From Gordonia aichiensis NBRC 108223 (lineage in GTDB: Bacteria; Actinomycetota; Actinomycetes; Mycobacteriales; Mycobacteriaceae): a stretch of DNA of 64,000 nt. The stretch spans positions 1 to 64,000 of the forward strand of contig NZ_BANR01000023.1 of the NCBI RefSeq assembly GCF_000332975.1. The letters run 5' to 3'. Shown here piece by piece: positions 16,640 through 25,515 of this stretch. The position numbers were made by a program, and so were the translations under genes. The notes below the pieces were generated by a model. That model saw only the letters and a list, made by a program, of their open reading frames with translations. It did no database searches and had not been told where the DNA came from. Each line of letters begins with the position of its first letter. Positions within the stretch are counted from its first letter, which is position 1.

Positions 16640-18369
16640 GCGTTTTCTCCGATGGCCAGCTGCGATTCGGCGATCTCGCGGTATGTCTCGCACGTCGCGA
16701 GGAGTTCGTCGTGCGTGCCGATCCCGACGATCCGCCCGCGATCGAGGACGACGATCTGCTCGGCGTCGACGATCGTGGTGATCCGCTGCGCGACGATGAT
16801 GACCGCGGCGTCGGACGTTGCGGGTTTCAGCGCTGCGCGCAGGCGTGCATCGGTTGCGACGTCGAGGGCCGAGAAGGCGTCGTCGAAGAGATAGACCGAG
16901 GGTTTGCGGACCAGGGCGCGAGCGATCGCCAGGCGTTGTCGCTGGCCGCCGGACACCGTGGTGCCGCCCTGCGCGACCGGGGTGTCGAGGCCGTCGGGCA
17001 TGCGCTCGACGAAGTCGGCTGCCTGCGCGATACGCAGCGCCTCCCAGATCTCGTCGTCGGTCGCGTCGGGTTTGCCGTTGCGGATGTTCGACGCGACCGT
17101 GCCCGAGAACAGGTACGGCCGCTGCGGGACGAGTCCGATGGCGTCGCGCAGTGCTGCGGGATCGAGCCGTCGGACGTCGGTGTCGCCGACGCGGACCTCG
17201 CCCGCGGTCACGTCGATGAGGCGGGGTACCAGTCCGACCAGCGTGGTCTTACCGGAACCCGTCGACCCGACGATGGCTGTCGTCGTGCCCGGTTCGACAC
17301 GGAAGCTGATGTCGCACAGCACCGGATCGTCGGCTCCGGGATAGCGGAACTGCGCATCGCGGAACTCGACGCTCGACGGGTCGGAGGCGAACGGCACCGG
17401 GTTGTCGGGTGCGCCGACGGACGTCTCGGTGTCGAGTACCTCGCAGATCCGCTCGGCGCAGACGGTCGCGCGTGGTGCCATCATCGCGATGAACGACGCC
17501 ATCATCACCGACATCAGGATCTGCATGACATAGGTGATCATCGCCGTCAGTGCGCCGATCTCGATGCTGCCGTCGGAGACGAGATGGCCGCCGAACCAGA
17601 TGATCGCGACGATGGTGACGTTCGTGATCAGCATGACGGTCGGGAACATCAGCGCCTGCATGCGGCCGACCCGCAACGTTGCCTCTGCCAGGCGGTCATT
17701 GGCACCTGAGAAGCGGTCGATCTCGTAGCGCTCGCGGACGAAGGCGCGTACCACCCGGATGCCGGTGATCTGCTCGCGGAGCACGCGATTGACCGCGTCG
17801 ATACGCTCTTGCATCGCGCGGAAGCCGGGGATCATCTTCGTGATCAGGAACCCCATGGCGACCGCGAGCACCGGTACGGCGACGACGAGCACCCACGACA
17901 ACTGTGCTCCGACCTTGATGCCCATGATGATGCCGCCGACGCACATGATCGGGGCCATGATGAGGATCGTTGTGCTCATGACGATCAGCAACTGCACCTG
18001 CTGGACGTCGTTGGTGGTGCGCGTGATCAGCGACGGCGCGCCGAATGTACCCATCTCCTTGGCGGAGTAGGTGTTGATCCGGTGCAGCAGATCGTGTCGG
18101 ATGTCGCGGCCGGTCGCCAGGGCGGCGCGTGCGCCGAAGTACTGGGCACAGATCGTGCATATGACCTGCGCGATCGTGATCGCGAGCATCACCCCGCCGA
18201 TACGCAGGATGTATGCGGTGTCGCCCTTGGCCACGCCGTTGTCGATGATGTCGGCGTTGAGAGTGGGCAGGTACAGCATGGCGACCGTCGCGACGAGCTG
18301 CAGTATCACGACGGCGAGCATGTGCCAGGGATACCGCGAGAGGTATGTCCTGATCAGACGGATCAGCAT
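16636..18369 (-). CDS. ABC exporter half-transporter, degenerate-site subunit
   Basis: 577 aa from ATG 18369; GTG 18384 is an alternative. Six membrane helices occupy about residues 10-310. NBD motifs are VGSTGSGKTT (Walker A), LVPQRPYLF, the canonical signature VSGGQRQR, and Walker B SVYLFDDAFS, where the catalytic Glu is Asp. The switch is IVAQRIT, where His is Gln. These are the hallmarks of the non-hydrolysing site in heterodimeric exporters, complementing the partner encoded downstream with a 4-base overlap. 89 bases upstream lies the stop of the encapsulin gene on the same strand. Confidence 0.92.
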   Translation of the reverse strand: MLIRLIRTYLSRYPWHMLAVVILQLVATVAMLYLPTLNADIIDNGVAKGDTAYILRIGGVMLAITIAQVICTICAQYFGARAALATGRDIRHDLLHRINTYSAKEMGTFGAPSLITRTTNDVQQVQLLIVMSTTILIMAPIMCVGGIIMGIKVGAQLSWVLVVAVPVLAVAMGFLITKMIPGFRAMQERIDAVNRVLREQITGIRVVRAFVRERYEIDRFSGANDRLAEATLRVGRMQALMFPTVMLITNVTIVAIIWFGGHLVSDGSIEIGALTAMITYVMQILMSVMMASFIAMMAPRATVCAERICEVLDTETSVGAPDNPVPFASDPSSVEFRDAQFRYPGADDPVLCDISFRVEPGTTTAIVGSTGSGKTTLVGLVPRLIDVTAGEVRVGDTDVRRLDPAALRDAIGLVPQRPYLFSGTVASNIRNGKPDATDDEIWEALRIAQAADFVERMPDGLDTPVAQGGTTVSGGQRQRLAIARALVRKPSVYLFDDAFSALDVATDARLRAALKPATSDAAVIIVAQRITTIVDAEQIVVLDRGRIVGIGTHDELLATCETYREIAESQLAIGENA

Positions 18370-18458
18370 GTGGCGCTCACCCACACGACGCTAGCAAGCC
18401 GCGCCGACACCGTGCGAGACGTTTTCGGGGCGAACCCGTCAGACGGTGGGCGCAAACC

Positions 18459-19259
18459 TCAGACGGTCGTCAGGGCGATGGCTGCCTCACCGGTGTAGGT
18501 GAGGTAGGTGAAGGACTCCTGGAAGTAGAGGTTCACAACGTCTGCGTCGTGTGAGTCGTAGCCGATCGAGACGTCCTGTCCGATGGTCAGCTCGAAATCG
18601 CCTCCGCGCGTGGACAACACGAACGCGCCGGAGATCGCAGGCGCCCAGACGATCTCGCCGTCGATGAGACGCTGGATGTGCTGGCGGACCGGATAACCGT
18701 GATTCGACGTCTCGTTGACGAGGTTGTAGACCTCGGCGGAGAGCGCTATCGAGTACGGGCCGTCGATCGACGCCAGCTTCAGCGTCGACAGTGCCTGGCT
18801 GAACGCCTCGGGGTAGTCGCGCACGTCCTCGGGCAGCGGAATGGGCGTGGCCGTCGTCTCTGCTCGGATACCGGTGATGCCCGCGGCGGAGTAGCCCTCG
18901 AAGATCGCTCGGTCCTCGGCGAGGGCGAGCTGACGTGCGGCGTCGACGACCGGATCCCAGTCGGAATCCTCGGCCCCGCGGTCTACGTCGTCGATGGCCT
19001 CACGGGTGACCGTGAACGGCACCTTCAGTTCGATGAGCGGCTGCACGCTGCGCTTGTACGCCTGAATGCCGTCTGCCGGTGAGTCGATCTTGGTGCGGTG
19101 CCCGCGCGTGACCGACGACGCCTCGAGCCCCAGCGGACCCTTGACGTCGACGAGTCGACGGCCCGCGATGTTGCGCTTGAACGAGCGTGCGGCCTCTTCC
19201 TCGATGGCATCCCAGGCCGACGCGGAGATCGGGGCGAGTTCGCGATGCAGATTGTTCAT
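18459..19259 (-). CDS. Encapsulin nanocompartment shell protein
   Basis: 266 aa. HK97-fold family 1 encapsulin: MNNLHRELAPISASAWDAIE, KRNIAGRRLVDVKGPLG, LIELKVPFTVTREAIDDV, and the C-terminal GYDSHDADVVNLYFQESFTY. Subunits assemble into a hollow shell that loads cargo bearing a C-terminal targeting peptide. The gene lies 60 bases downstream of a DyP peroxidase carrying such a peptide, the classical cargo/shell operon. Confidence 0.95.
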   Translation of the reverse strand: MNNLHRELAPISASAWDAIEEEAARSFKRNIAGRRLVDVKGPLGLEASSVTRGHRTKIDSPADGIQAYKRSVQPLIELKVPFTVTREAIDDVDRGAEDSDWDPVVDAARQLALAEDRAIFEGYSAAGITGIRAETTATPIPLPEDVRDYPEAFSQALSTLKLASIDGPYSIALSAEVYNLVNETSNHGYPVRQHIQRLIDGEIVWAPAISGAFVLSTRGGDFELTIGQDVSIGYDSHDADVVNLYFQESFTYLTYTGEAAIALTTV

Positions 19260-19319
19260 GGTGCGTCTCCTGATGTCGTCGGGTGTGTGGGAAAGCGTGT
19301 GTGGGGATCAGGGGGATCG

Positions 19320-20396
19320 TCAGCGGAGCGAGCCGATACCGAGCGATCCGTCGCCCGGATCGGTCGGCTCGGGGGGCGGCACCGGCGACGCGGCGTCGAG
19401 TGTGACCGGTGCCGGTGTCGGGGTGTCGTGCGGGGCGTCGTCGTCGGAGTCGGCGTGCGACGGCGCAGGCGCGTCGGGAAGATCGTCGAAGAAGTCGACG
19501 GTCGGGGTGAAGAACTGCGCGCCGGTCACGGCGGTGGTGAAGTCGAGAAGCCTGTCGTAGTTACCCGGCGGATCTCCGATGAACATCTTGCGGAGCATCT
19601 CCTCGGTCACGTCGGGTGCCGACGAGTACGCGATGTAGAACGTTCCCGAGTCGCCGAGCCCCGATGCCTCGCCGTAGGGCATGTTGTCGCGGACGACGTC
19701 GATCTGCTCACCGTTGACGTCGTTGACCACGTTCAGCGCGATGTGCGAATTGGTGGGTTTCACGTCGTCGGACATCTCGATGTTGTCGAGTTTGGTCCGT
19801 CCGATCGCGTCCTCCTGTTCTTCGACAGAGATGGAGTCCCATTCCTTCAGATCGGTGACATAGCGCTGGATGGCGACGTAGCTTCCGCCCGCGTACGCGG
19901 GGTCTTCGTCGCCGACGGTGATCGCGTCGATCGCGGCCTGCCCAACGGGATTCTCGGTGCCGTCGACGAAGCCGATGAGGTCTCGCAGGTCGAAGTAGCG
20001 GAAACCGTGCACCTCGTCGACGACGGTCACCGCGTCGCCCAGTTCGTTCATGAGCATGCGCCCGAGTTCGTAGCAGAGGTCCATCGCGTCGGCCTTGATG
20101 TGCAGCAGCAGATCGCCGGGGGTGGCGGGCGCGGTGTGGACGTCACCCGCGTATTCGACGAAGGGGCGCAGGGATTTGGGACGATTCCCCGCGAACAGTC
20201 GGTCCCAGGCGTCCGAACCGATGGACACGATGCCCGCGAGCGCCTGTTCGGGCGCGCGTGACGACACCGAGTTGATGCGCGAGCCGAGGACGTCGAACAT
20301 GTCCCGGACAGCGTCTTCTCCGCCTGCGTTGATCGTCAGGACGAGGAACAGCGCATGCTTGGTCTTGCGTGTCAGGATCGTCTGCGGCACCGGCAC
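19320..20396 (-). CDS. Dye-decolorizing peroxidase, encapsulin cargo
   Basis: 358 aa from GTG 20396. Haem peroxidase of the DyP class (B-type length). The GxxDG motif is IGFVDGTEN (catalytic Asp145), the proximal His is in NSHIAL (His218) and the distal Arg in DVVRDN. After ~residue 312, a Pro/Asp/Ala-rich linker leads to the C-terminal DGSLGIGSLR, matching the known encapsulin-targeting consensus (SLxIGSLR). The enzyme is therefore packaged inside the shell encoded downstream. Likely role: peroxide-dependent oxidation in stress defence. Confidence 0.95.
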   Translation of the reverse strand: MPVPQTILTRKTKHALFLVLTINAGGEDAVRDMFDVLGSRINSVSSRAPEQALAGIVSIGSDAWDRLFAGNRPKSLRPFVEYAGDVHTAPATPGDLLLHIKADAMDLCYELGRMLMNELGDAVTVVDEVHGFRYFDLRDLIGFVDGTENPVGQAAIDAITVGDEDPAYAGGSYVAIQRYVTDLKEWDSISVEEQEDAIGRTKLDNIEMSDDVKPTNSHIALNVVNDVNGEQIDVVRDNMPYGEASGLGDSGTFYIAYSSAPDVTEEMLRKMFIGDPPGNYDRLLDFTTAVTGAQFFTPTVDFFDDLPDAPAPSHADSDDDAPHDTPTPAPVTLDAASPVPPPEPTDPGDGSLGIGSLR

Positions 20397-20488
20397 GGTT
20401 TCACTCTAGTGCAGTGGACGAACCGGCTAGGGCAAAGTGTGTCCTCACCTGGCGCCTGTCGGTACAGGTTTTCGACGACGCGCTCGGG

Positions 20489-22150
20489 TCACCCTCGCGC
20501 GACGGCCCGCCCGGCGACCCTGCCGGAGAAGATGCAGCCACCGAGGAACGTGCCCTCGAGCGCGTTGTAGCCGTGCACGCCGCCGCCGCCGAACCCCGCG
20601 ACCTCGCCCGCCGCGTAGAGGCCGTCGAAAACCGAACCGTCGGGCCGCATCACAGCCGAATCGAGGTTGGTCTCCAAGCCGCCCAACGTCTTTCGGGTCA
20701 GGATGTTCAGTCGCACGCCGATCAGCGGACCGTGGGCGGGATCGAGGAGCTTGTGAGGCTTGGCGACCCGGACGATCTTGTCGCCGAGGAACTGCCGCGC
20801 GTTGGTGATGGCCATCAACTGCGCGTCCTTGGAGAACTTGTTGTCGATCTCGTTGTCGCGGGCCGAGATGGTTCGCTCGATGTGCTGCAGGTCGAGCTTC
20901 GGTCCGCGGGTGATCTCGTTCATGCCCGCGACAAGGTCGGCGAGGTTGTCGGCGACGACGAAGTCGCTGCCGTTGCGCAAGAATGCCTCGACGGGGCCGG
21001 GTGCTCCCTTCGCGAATCGACTCTTCGCCGCGAACTTGAGGTCTTTGTCGGTGATGTCGGGATTCTGCTCGGAACCCGACAGTGCGAACTCCTTCTCGAC
21101 GATCGACTGAGTGAGGATGAACCACGAGTAGTCGTAGCCGGTTGCGAGTATCTCGCGCATCGTCGAATTCGTGTCGAATCCGGGGAAGTTCGGTGGCGCC
21201 AGTCGGTTGCCGTTGGCGTCGAGCCACAACGACGACGGACCCGGGATGATGCGGATGGCGTGATCTGGCCAGATCGGATCCCAGTTGTGGATGCCCTCGG
21301 TGTAGTGCCACATGCGGTCGCGGTTGACCAGGCTGGCGCCCGCGTCCTCGGCGATGCCGAGCATGCGGCCGTCGACGTAGGCGGGCACTCCCGAGATCAT
21401 CGTCTTCGGCGCGGGTCCGAGACGCTCGGTGGGCCAATTCTTGCGGATCAGTTCGTGGTTGTGGCCGATGCCGCCGGTCGTCACGATGACAGCGCCTCCG
21501 CGGATGTCGAACTCGCCGACCACGTCCCTGTTCGACGCTTCGCCACGTCCGGCCGCCGTCGGTGCGAGCTTTGATCCTCGTACGCCCACGGCCGCGCCGT
21601 CCTCGACCACGATCTCGTCGACGCGGTGCCGGAAGCGGAACTCGACGAGTCCGCGTCGCTCGGCGTCGAGCACGGGCTCGGCGAAGACCCGGACCACTTC
21701 GGGGCCGGTGCCCCAGGTCAGGTGGAAACGCGGGACCGAGTTTCCGTGGCCGTCGGCAAAGCCGCCGCCGCGTTCGGCCCACCCGACGACCGGGGTGATG
21801 CGCAGACCGAGGTCGTGTAGGTACTGGCGTTTCTCGGTCGCGGCGAAGTCGACGTAGGCGCGCGCCCACTGCCGCGGCCAATAGTCCTCGTCGTCGCGGT
21901 CGAAGCCCGCAGAACCCATCCAGTCCTGCAATGCGAGTTCTGCGGAGTCGTGGATGCCCAGTCGACGCTGCTCGGGGGTGTCGACGAGGAAGAGTCCGCC
22001 GAGCGACCAGAACGCCTGGCCGCCGAGATTGTTGCGGTTCTCCTGATCGACGACGATCACCCGACGGCCCGCCTTGGTGAGCTCGTAGGTGGCGACGAGT
22101 CCGGCCAGGCCCGACCCGACGACGATGGCGTCGGCTTGCGTTGTGTCCAC
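20489..22150 (-). CDS. FAD-binding dehydrogenase (fumarate reductase/KstD superfamily)
   Basis: 553 aa from GTG 22150, chosen because AAAGG lies 6 nt upstream and the FAD-binding beta strand starts within ten residues (AIVVGSGLAGLVATYELTKAG). Also seen are the Gly-rich NLGGQAFWSLGG, VIVTTGGIGHN, the active-site-region RLNILTRKTLGGLETN and the C-terminal GLYAAGEVAGFGGGG. From memory it resembles Rv0785 of M. tuberculosis, annotated as an FAD-binding dehydrogenase. The substrate is unknown; no electron-transfer partner is adjacent. Confidence 0.88.
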   Translation of the reverse strand: MDTTQADAIVVGSGLAGLVATYELTKAGRRVIVVDQENRNNLGGQAFWSLGGLFLVDTPEQRRLGIHDSAELALQDWMGSAGFDRDDEDYWPRQWARAYVDFAATEKRQYLHDLGLRITPVVGWAERGGGFADGHGNSVPRFHLTWGTGPEVVRVFAEPVLDAERRGLVEFRFRHRVDEIVVEDGAAVGVRGSKLAPTAAGRGEASNRDVVGEFDIRGGAVIVTTGGIGHNHELIRKNWPTERLGPAPKTMISGVPAYVDGRMLGIAEDAGASLVNRDRMWHYTEGIHNWDPIWPDHAIRIIPGPSSLWLDANGNRLAPPNFPGFDTNSTMREILATGYDYSWFILTQSIVEKEFALSGSEQNPDITDKDLKFAAKSRFAKGAPGPVEAFLRNGSDFVVADNLADLVAGMNEITRGPKLDLQHIERTISARDNEIDNKFSKDAQLMAITNARQFLGDKIVRVAKPHKLLDPAHGPLIGVRLNILTRKTLGGLETNLDSAVMRPDGSVFDGLYAAGEVAGFGGGGVHGYNALEGTFLGGCIFSGRVAGRAVARG

Positions 22151-22526
22151 GAGAGCCTTTCTCGATCTGCCCGATCCGACGTGCGATCTGCCGATCTGAT
22201 GTGACTGAGCTGGTGTGACCGACCCTATCCCCGTGTCCTCTGGTCGGGGTAGCGCCTCGGGTGCCCGAGGTCGGATGTGCGCGGAGCGAGCGATGCTGTG
22301 ACCTACTCGACGCCGCGCAGATATGGACGGTGCTCTGTGACGTGGGCAATGATCGATCTCGTGTCTCAACCGACGGTCAAGGGTAGATGTACCTTTTGCT
22401 GCCGTGTTATGCAGCCGTTACACTCTGTCGCGTTGGGGACCAACTCAGTCGGCGTGGCCGCTGACCCCATTTCCTGCCCGTATGAACGAGGCCCGTCCGG
22501 GTCAAGATCGTAAGGACTCTTCACAT
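22151..22526. other. Intergenic region between divergent flavoprotein and mycolyltransferase genes
   Basis: 376 bases without a convincing gene. Positions 22163-22200 contain a reiterated GATCTGCC-like string. A plausible -10 (TACACT, near 22428) lies in an AT-richer stretch about 100 bases before the mycolyltransferase start. AAGGA (near 22511) is the likely ribosome-binding site. No operator symmetry was noticed. Confidence 0.5.
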
Positions 22527-23486
22527 ATGTTGACTCGTGCGCGCAAGCGCCTCGTTGCCGCTGTGGGCGCCATGGCGGCGCTCGGCGGCCTGACCATGGC
22601 TGTGGCGCCGGAAGCCCACGCTGCCGGCCAGACCGAATACGTCTACTCCGCAGCGATGCACAAGAACATCCCGGTGCGCATCGTCGACGGCGGCGGTGGT
22701 GGCCCCAAGCCGACGCTGTACCTGCTCGACGGCCTCCGTGCCCCGAACAACACCAGCGGCTGGCTGCAGAACAACACCGGCGCCGACCGCTTCATGGTGA
22801 ACAAGGGCACCAACCTGGTGATCCCCTTCGGCGGTGGCGGCAGCTTCTACACCGACTGGGAGCGCGCAGATCCGAAGCTGGGCGTGAACAAGTGGGAAAC
22901 CTTCCTCACCCGCGAACTGCCGGCGTACATGAAGCGCAAGCACAACTCGGACAATCGCCGTAACGGTATCGCCGGACTGTCGATGTCGGGAACGTCGGCG
23001 CTCAACCTCGCGTCGCGGCACCCGAACTTCTACAAGGCCGTCGCGTCTTACAGCGGCTACCCGACCGTCACCTTCCCCGGCTTCACGCAGGGCATCCAGG
23101 CGTCGGTTGCGACCATGGGCGGCGACCCCAACAACATGTGGGGCTTCTACCCGGCAGGCCAGTGGTTCCAGAACGATCCGTTCCTGAGCGCGAACAGCCT
23201 CGCCAACCACCACGTGTACCTGTCGGCCGGCACCGGCCTTGGCAGCAAGTTCGACAGCTCGGTGAACCCGACCAGCGGAAACTTCAACCCGGTCAAGTTC
23301 TCGCAGATGGTTCCGCTCGAGGTGGCCGCATCGGTCAGCACGCAGCTGTACATCCCGCGCGTCGCCGTGGTTCCGGGCGTCAAGCTCACCACCCACATCA
23401 CTCCCGACGGTGACCACTGGTGGGATTACTGGCAGGAGAACTTCCGCCAGTCGTGGAACACCACCTTCCGCCCCGCGTTCTTCTGA
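22527..23486 (+). CDS. Secreted mycolyltransferase/esterase (antigen 85-like)
   Basis: 319 aa. Positively charged start (MLTRARKRLVAAVGAMAALG), hydrophobic core and AHAAG cleavage site make a Sec signal peptide. The alpha/beta hydrolase has the mycolyltransferase elements LYLLDGLRA, NTGADRFM, a nucleophile Ser in GLSMSGTSA, and the catalytic His in DGDHWWDYW. Antigen 85-family enzymes transfer mycolic acids onto trehalose and arabinogalactan in the cell wall. There is no C-terminal LGFP repeat. It stands alone, followed by a strong terminator hairpin. Confidence 0.92.
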   Translation: MLTRARKRLVAAVGAMAALGGLTMAVAPEAHAAGQTEYVYSAAMHKNIPVRIVDGGGGGPKPTLYLLDGLRAPNNTSGWLQNNTGADRFMVNKGTNLVIPFGGGGSFYTDWERADPKLGVNKWETFLTRELPAYMKRKHNSDNRRNGIAGLSMSGTSALNLASRHPNFYKAVASYSGYPTVTFPGFTQGIQASVATMGGDPNNMWGFYPAGQWFQNDPFLSANSLANHHVYLSAGTGLGSKFDSSVNPTSGNFNPVKFSQMVPLEVAASVSTQLYIPRVAVVPGVKLTTHITPDGDHWWDYWQENFRQSWNTTFRPAFF

Positions 23487-23529
23487 GCGACTAGGCGCGA
23501 AAGCCACAACTGAACAGCTGAACAACGAC

Positions 23530-23563
23530 GAGGGCCGGCGATCTACGCAGATCGCCGGCCCTC
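23530..23563. terminator. Strong bidirectional hairpin terminator
   Basis: A perfect 15-bp GC-rich stem (GAGGGCCGGCGATCT and its complement) with loop ACGC, extendable by further pairs, begins 43 bases after the mycolyltransferase stop. No long U tract, as usual for actinobacterial terminators. Confidence 0.85.
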
Positions 23564-23589
23564 ATCGTCGTGCCGGGGTGGTCTCGCCG

Positions 23590-23653
23590 GATGACCGTGT
23601 AGAAGGATGACCGTGCAGAAGGGTGACCGTGCAGAAGGGTGACCGTGCAGATG
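23590..23653. repeat. Four tandem 16-bp repeats
   Basis: Four contiguous copies with a period of exactly 16: GATGACCGTGTAGAAG, GATGACCGTGCAGAAG, GGTGACCGTGCAGAAG, GGTGACCGTGCAGATG. The last copy runs into the left arm of the long inverted repeat beside it. Confidence 0.85.
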
Positions 23654-23716
23654 TGTGTCGTGTCGAAGGATGTGGGGGCTGCAGTACCCACATCCTCGGA
23701 CTCGACACACATTCTG
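23648..23716. repeat. Long imperfect inverted repeat
   Basis: Arms of ~29 bases (23648-23676 and 23687-23716) match apart from three substitutions and one indel, around a ten-base spacer containing CTGCAG. Both strands can therefore read nearly the same short peptide, but no ribosome-binding site supports translation. It lies between the mycolyltransferase terminator and the convergent DUF3068 gene; the whole 23487-23805 gap holds no gene. Confidence 0.75.
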
Positions 23717-23805
23717 CGGTCGCCGCGCGGGCGGTGGTCTCAGTGTGCGGCTCCGAGGGTCCGCGTCCAGCGGGCGGCACCCGGCCGCTCAGGGGCGGTC
23801 GGCGA

Positions 23806-25425
23806 TCACTCGCCCGATTCGTGGGTGCCGCGGCGACGGAAGGCGCGGGCCTCGTCGAGCGCGGAGCGCGGAGTGTCCAAGGTGCCCTCAGAACCCTCGG
23901 GGCTTTCAGAGCCTTGCGCGCTGTCGGCCGGGGCGTCGTCGTCGACGGCAGGCACCTGGCGGGTTGGTTCGTCGTCGCCCACCGGCGTGTCGGACGCGGC
24001 GGGGCCCTCGACGCGCGGGATCCGCTGGGTCGGACGCTCCCACATGTAGGCGTTGTCGTCCTCGTTGTCGCCGTATGCGCCCGCTGCGGGCACCTCGTCG
24101 AGTGTCGTCGTCTCGGCGTCGTCACCCTCGACCGCGGCATGGCGGTTGCGGCCTGCGACGCCTGCTCCCGCGGCAGCGGTCCCGGCGAGAACGGTTGTGG
24201 GCGCCGCATCCGGGTCGCTCCCGGAGTCGCGCTGGGCGAGGTAGCGCGGATCGTCGTCGTAGAGGTCGGGGTCGTCCTGCGGCTTGTCGGTCTTGCGGGT
24301 GAACCACATGATCGCGAGCCAGGCCAGCAGGAGCAGCGCTCCCACGACGCCGAGGATGATGGGCAACCAGAGCCCACCCATCTTCAGCAGATTCATGTAG
24401 TGCTGGGCACGGTCGGCCTGTGCGGTGACCGTCTTATCCGACCACTGGAAGGTGCCCTTGAGCGCGTCGAGCCGGAAATCCCGGACCGGAGCGGGGGTTC
24501 CGTCGCTCTGATCGGGCGACTTGAAGTACTGGTGCTGATCCTCGCGGCCGTTGACGATCGTTCCTGTCTCGGGCTCCACCCAGACGTGTCGGGTCGCCGA
24601 GGCGTAGCGATGCATCGTGATCTTGTCGTCGGCCTTCACGCCACGGCCTGAGATGCCCCACCACTTGGCGGGCATGGTGAGCATCGTGCCCAACGCTGCC
24701 TCGCCCTGTGCGTTCGGGAGCGACGACAGATCGGTCTCGGGAACCTCGGAGACGAACTCGTAGGTCTTGACCCCGTTGAACGTCTTCTCGCCGACGTACT
24801 TGGCGGGTTGGTCCTGGCGGGTGTTGAGGTCGTAATAGAGGTAGTCACGCTTCTTGACGTTGAAGCCGAACTTGTACTGGAAGCCCTTGCGGTCGGGTAA
24901 CTGCACCGACACATCCTTGACGTTCACACCCTCGGGAGCCGCTTCGAGTTGTAGCGAACTCACGGTCCCGTTGGGCACCGACGTCTTCCGGTTGACCGAA
25001 ACCCTGTCGATGGTGGCGGTCAGCAGACCGTCGTCGCACTTGAGGTCACCGTCGGCACGCGGAGCAGGCGGCTGGGTCTCTTTGCCGTCGGCATCGCGGG
25101 TGCGATCGATCTGGACGGTTTGCGCCGACTGTACAGTCGCTTGTCGCTTGTCCGACGGGTTGACGATGACGCTGCGGCGCTGCTGCGTGAGATGTGCGTC
25201 GAGTGTCCGCGCCTTGTCCTTCGAGACCGAGCAGCGATCGAAGATCACCGCGGGGAACCGTTCACCGCCGGAGCCGTCGGCCGGGACGGTCGATGCGTCG
25301 GAGGTGATGTCGAGATCGAGAGGCACCACCCGCAACTGTGGCACCAGGAATGCCGGGATGGCGATCGCCGCGGTGATGCAGGCAACCCCGAGGAATGCCA
25401 GCAACGCCAGCCAAACTCGTCTCAT
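23806..25425 (-). CDS. DUF3068 family envelope protein
   Basis: 539 aa. A membrane segment near residues 5-28 may act as an uncleaved signal anchor. An extracytoplasmic DUF3068 region follows (to ~345), with YYDLNTRQDQPAKYVGEK, TYEFVSEVPETDL and HVWVEPETGTIVNG. A second membrane segment (about 352-375, WLPIILGVVGALLLLAWLAI) leads to a ~160-residue acidic, Ala/Asp/Thr-rich cytosolic tail. The family is confined to mycolate-containing actinobacteria and is sometimes annotated as a PorA-family porin, but the topology here is bitopic. Function uncertain. Confidence 0.85.
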   Translation of the reverse strand: MRRVWLALLAFLGVACITAAIAIPAFLVPQLRVVPLDLDITSDASTVPADGSGGERFPAVIFDRCSVSKDKARTLDAHLTQQRRSVIVNPSDKRQATVQSAQTVQIDRTRDADGKETQPPAPRADGDLKCDDGLLTATIDRVSVNRKTSVPNGTVSSLQLEAAPEGVNVKDVSVQLPDRKGFQYKFGFNVKKRDYLYYDLNTRQDQPAKYVGEKTFNGVKTYEFVSEVPETDLSSLPNAQGEAALGTMLTMPAKWWGISGRGVKADDKITMHRYASATRHVWVEPETGTIVNGREDQHQYFKSPDQSDGTPAPVRDFRLDALKGTFQWSDKTVTAQADRAQHYMNLLKMGGLWLPIILGVVGALLLLAWLAIMWFTRKTDKPQDDPDLYDDDPRYLAQRDSGSDPDAAPTTVLAGTAAAGAGVAGRNRHAAVEGDDAETTTLDEVPAAGAYGDNEDDNAYMWERPTQRIPRVEGPAASDTPVGDDEPTRQVPAVDDDAPADSAQGSESPEGSEGTLDTPRSALDEARAFRRRGTHESGE

Positions 25426-25515
25426 TCTCGACTCCTGTGCGGTTCGGGCCCCGGGCGTCGCATCGACGAGAGGGCCACGGTCAACGCTCTCACCCTAATG
25501 GTCGGTCCCCGGGTA

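Noticed and set aside
19098-20261. 387-residue plus-strand ORF
   Set aside because: Antisense shadow of the encapsulin/DyP genes, which have full family motifs.
23590-23653. CRISPR array
   Set aside because: Units are contiguous 16-mers without spacers, and no cas genes are present.
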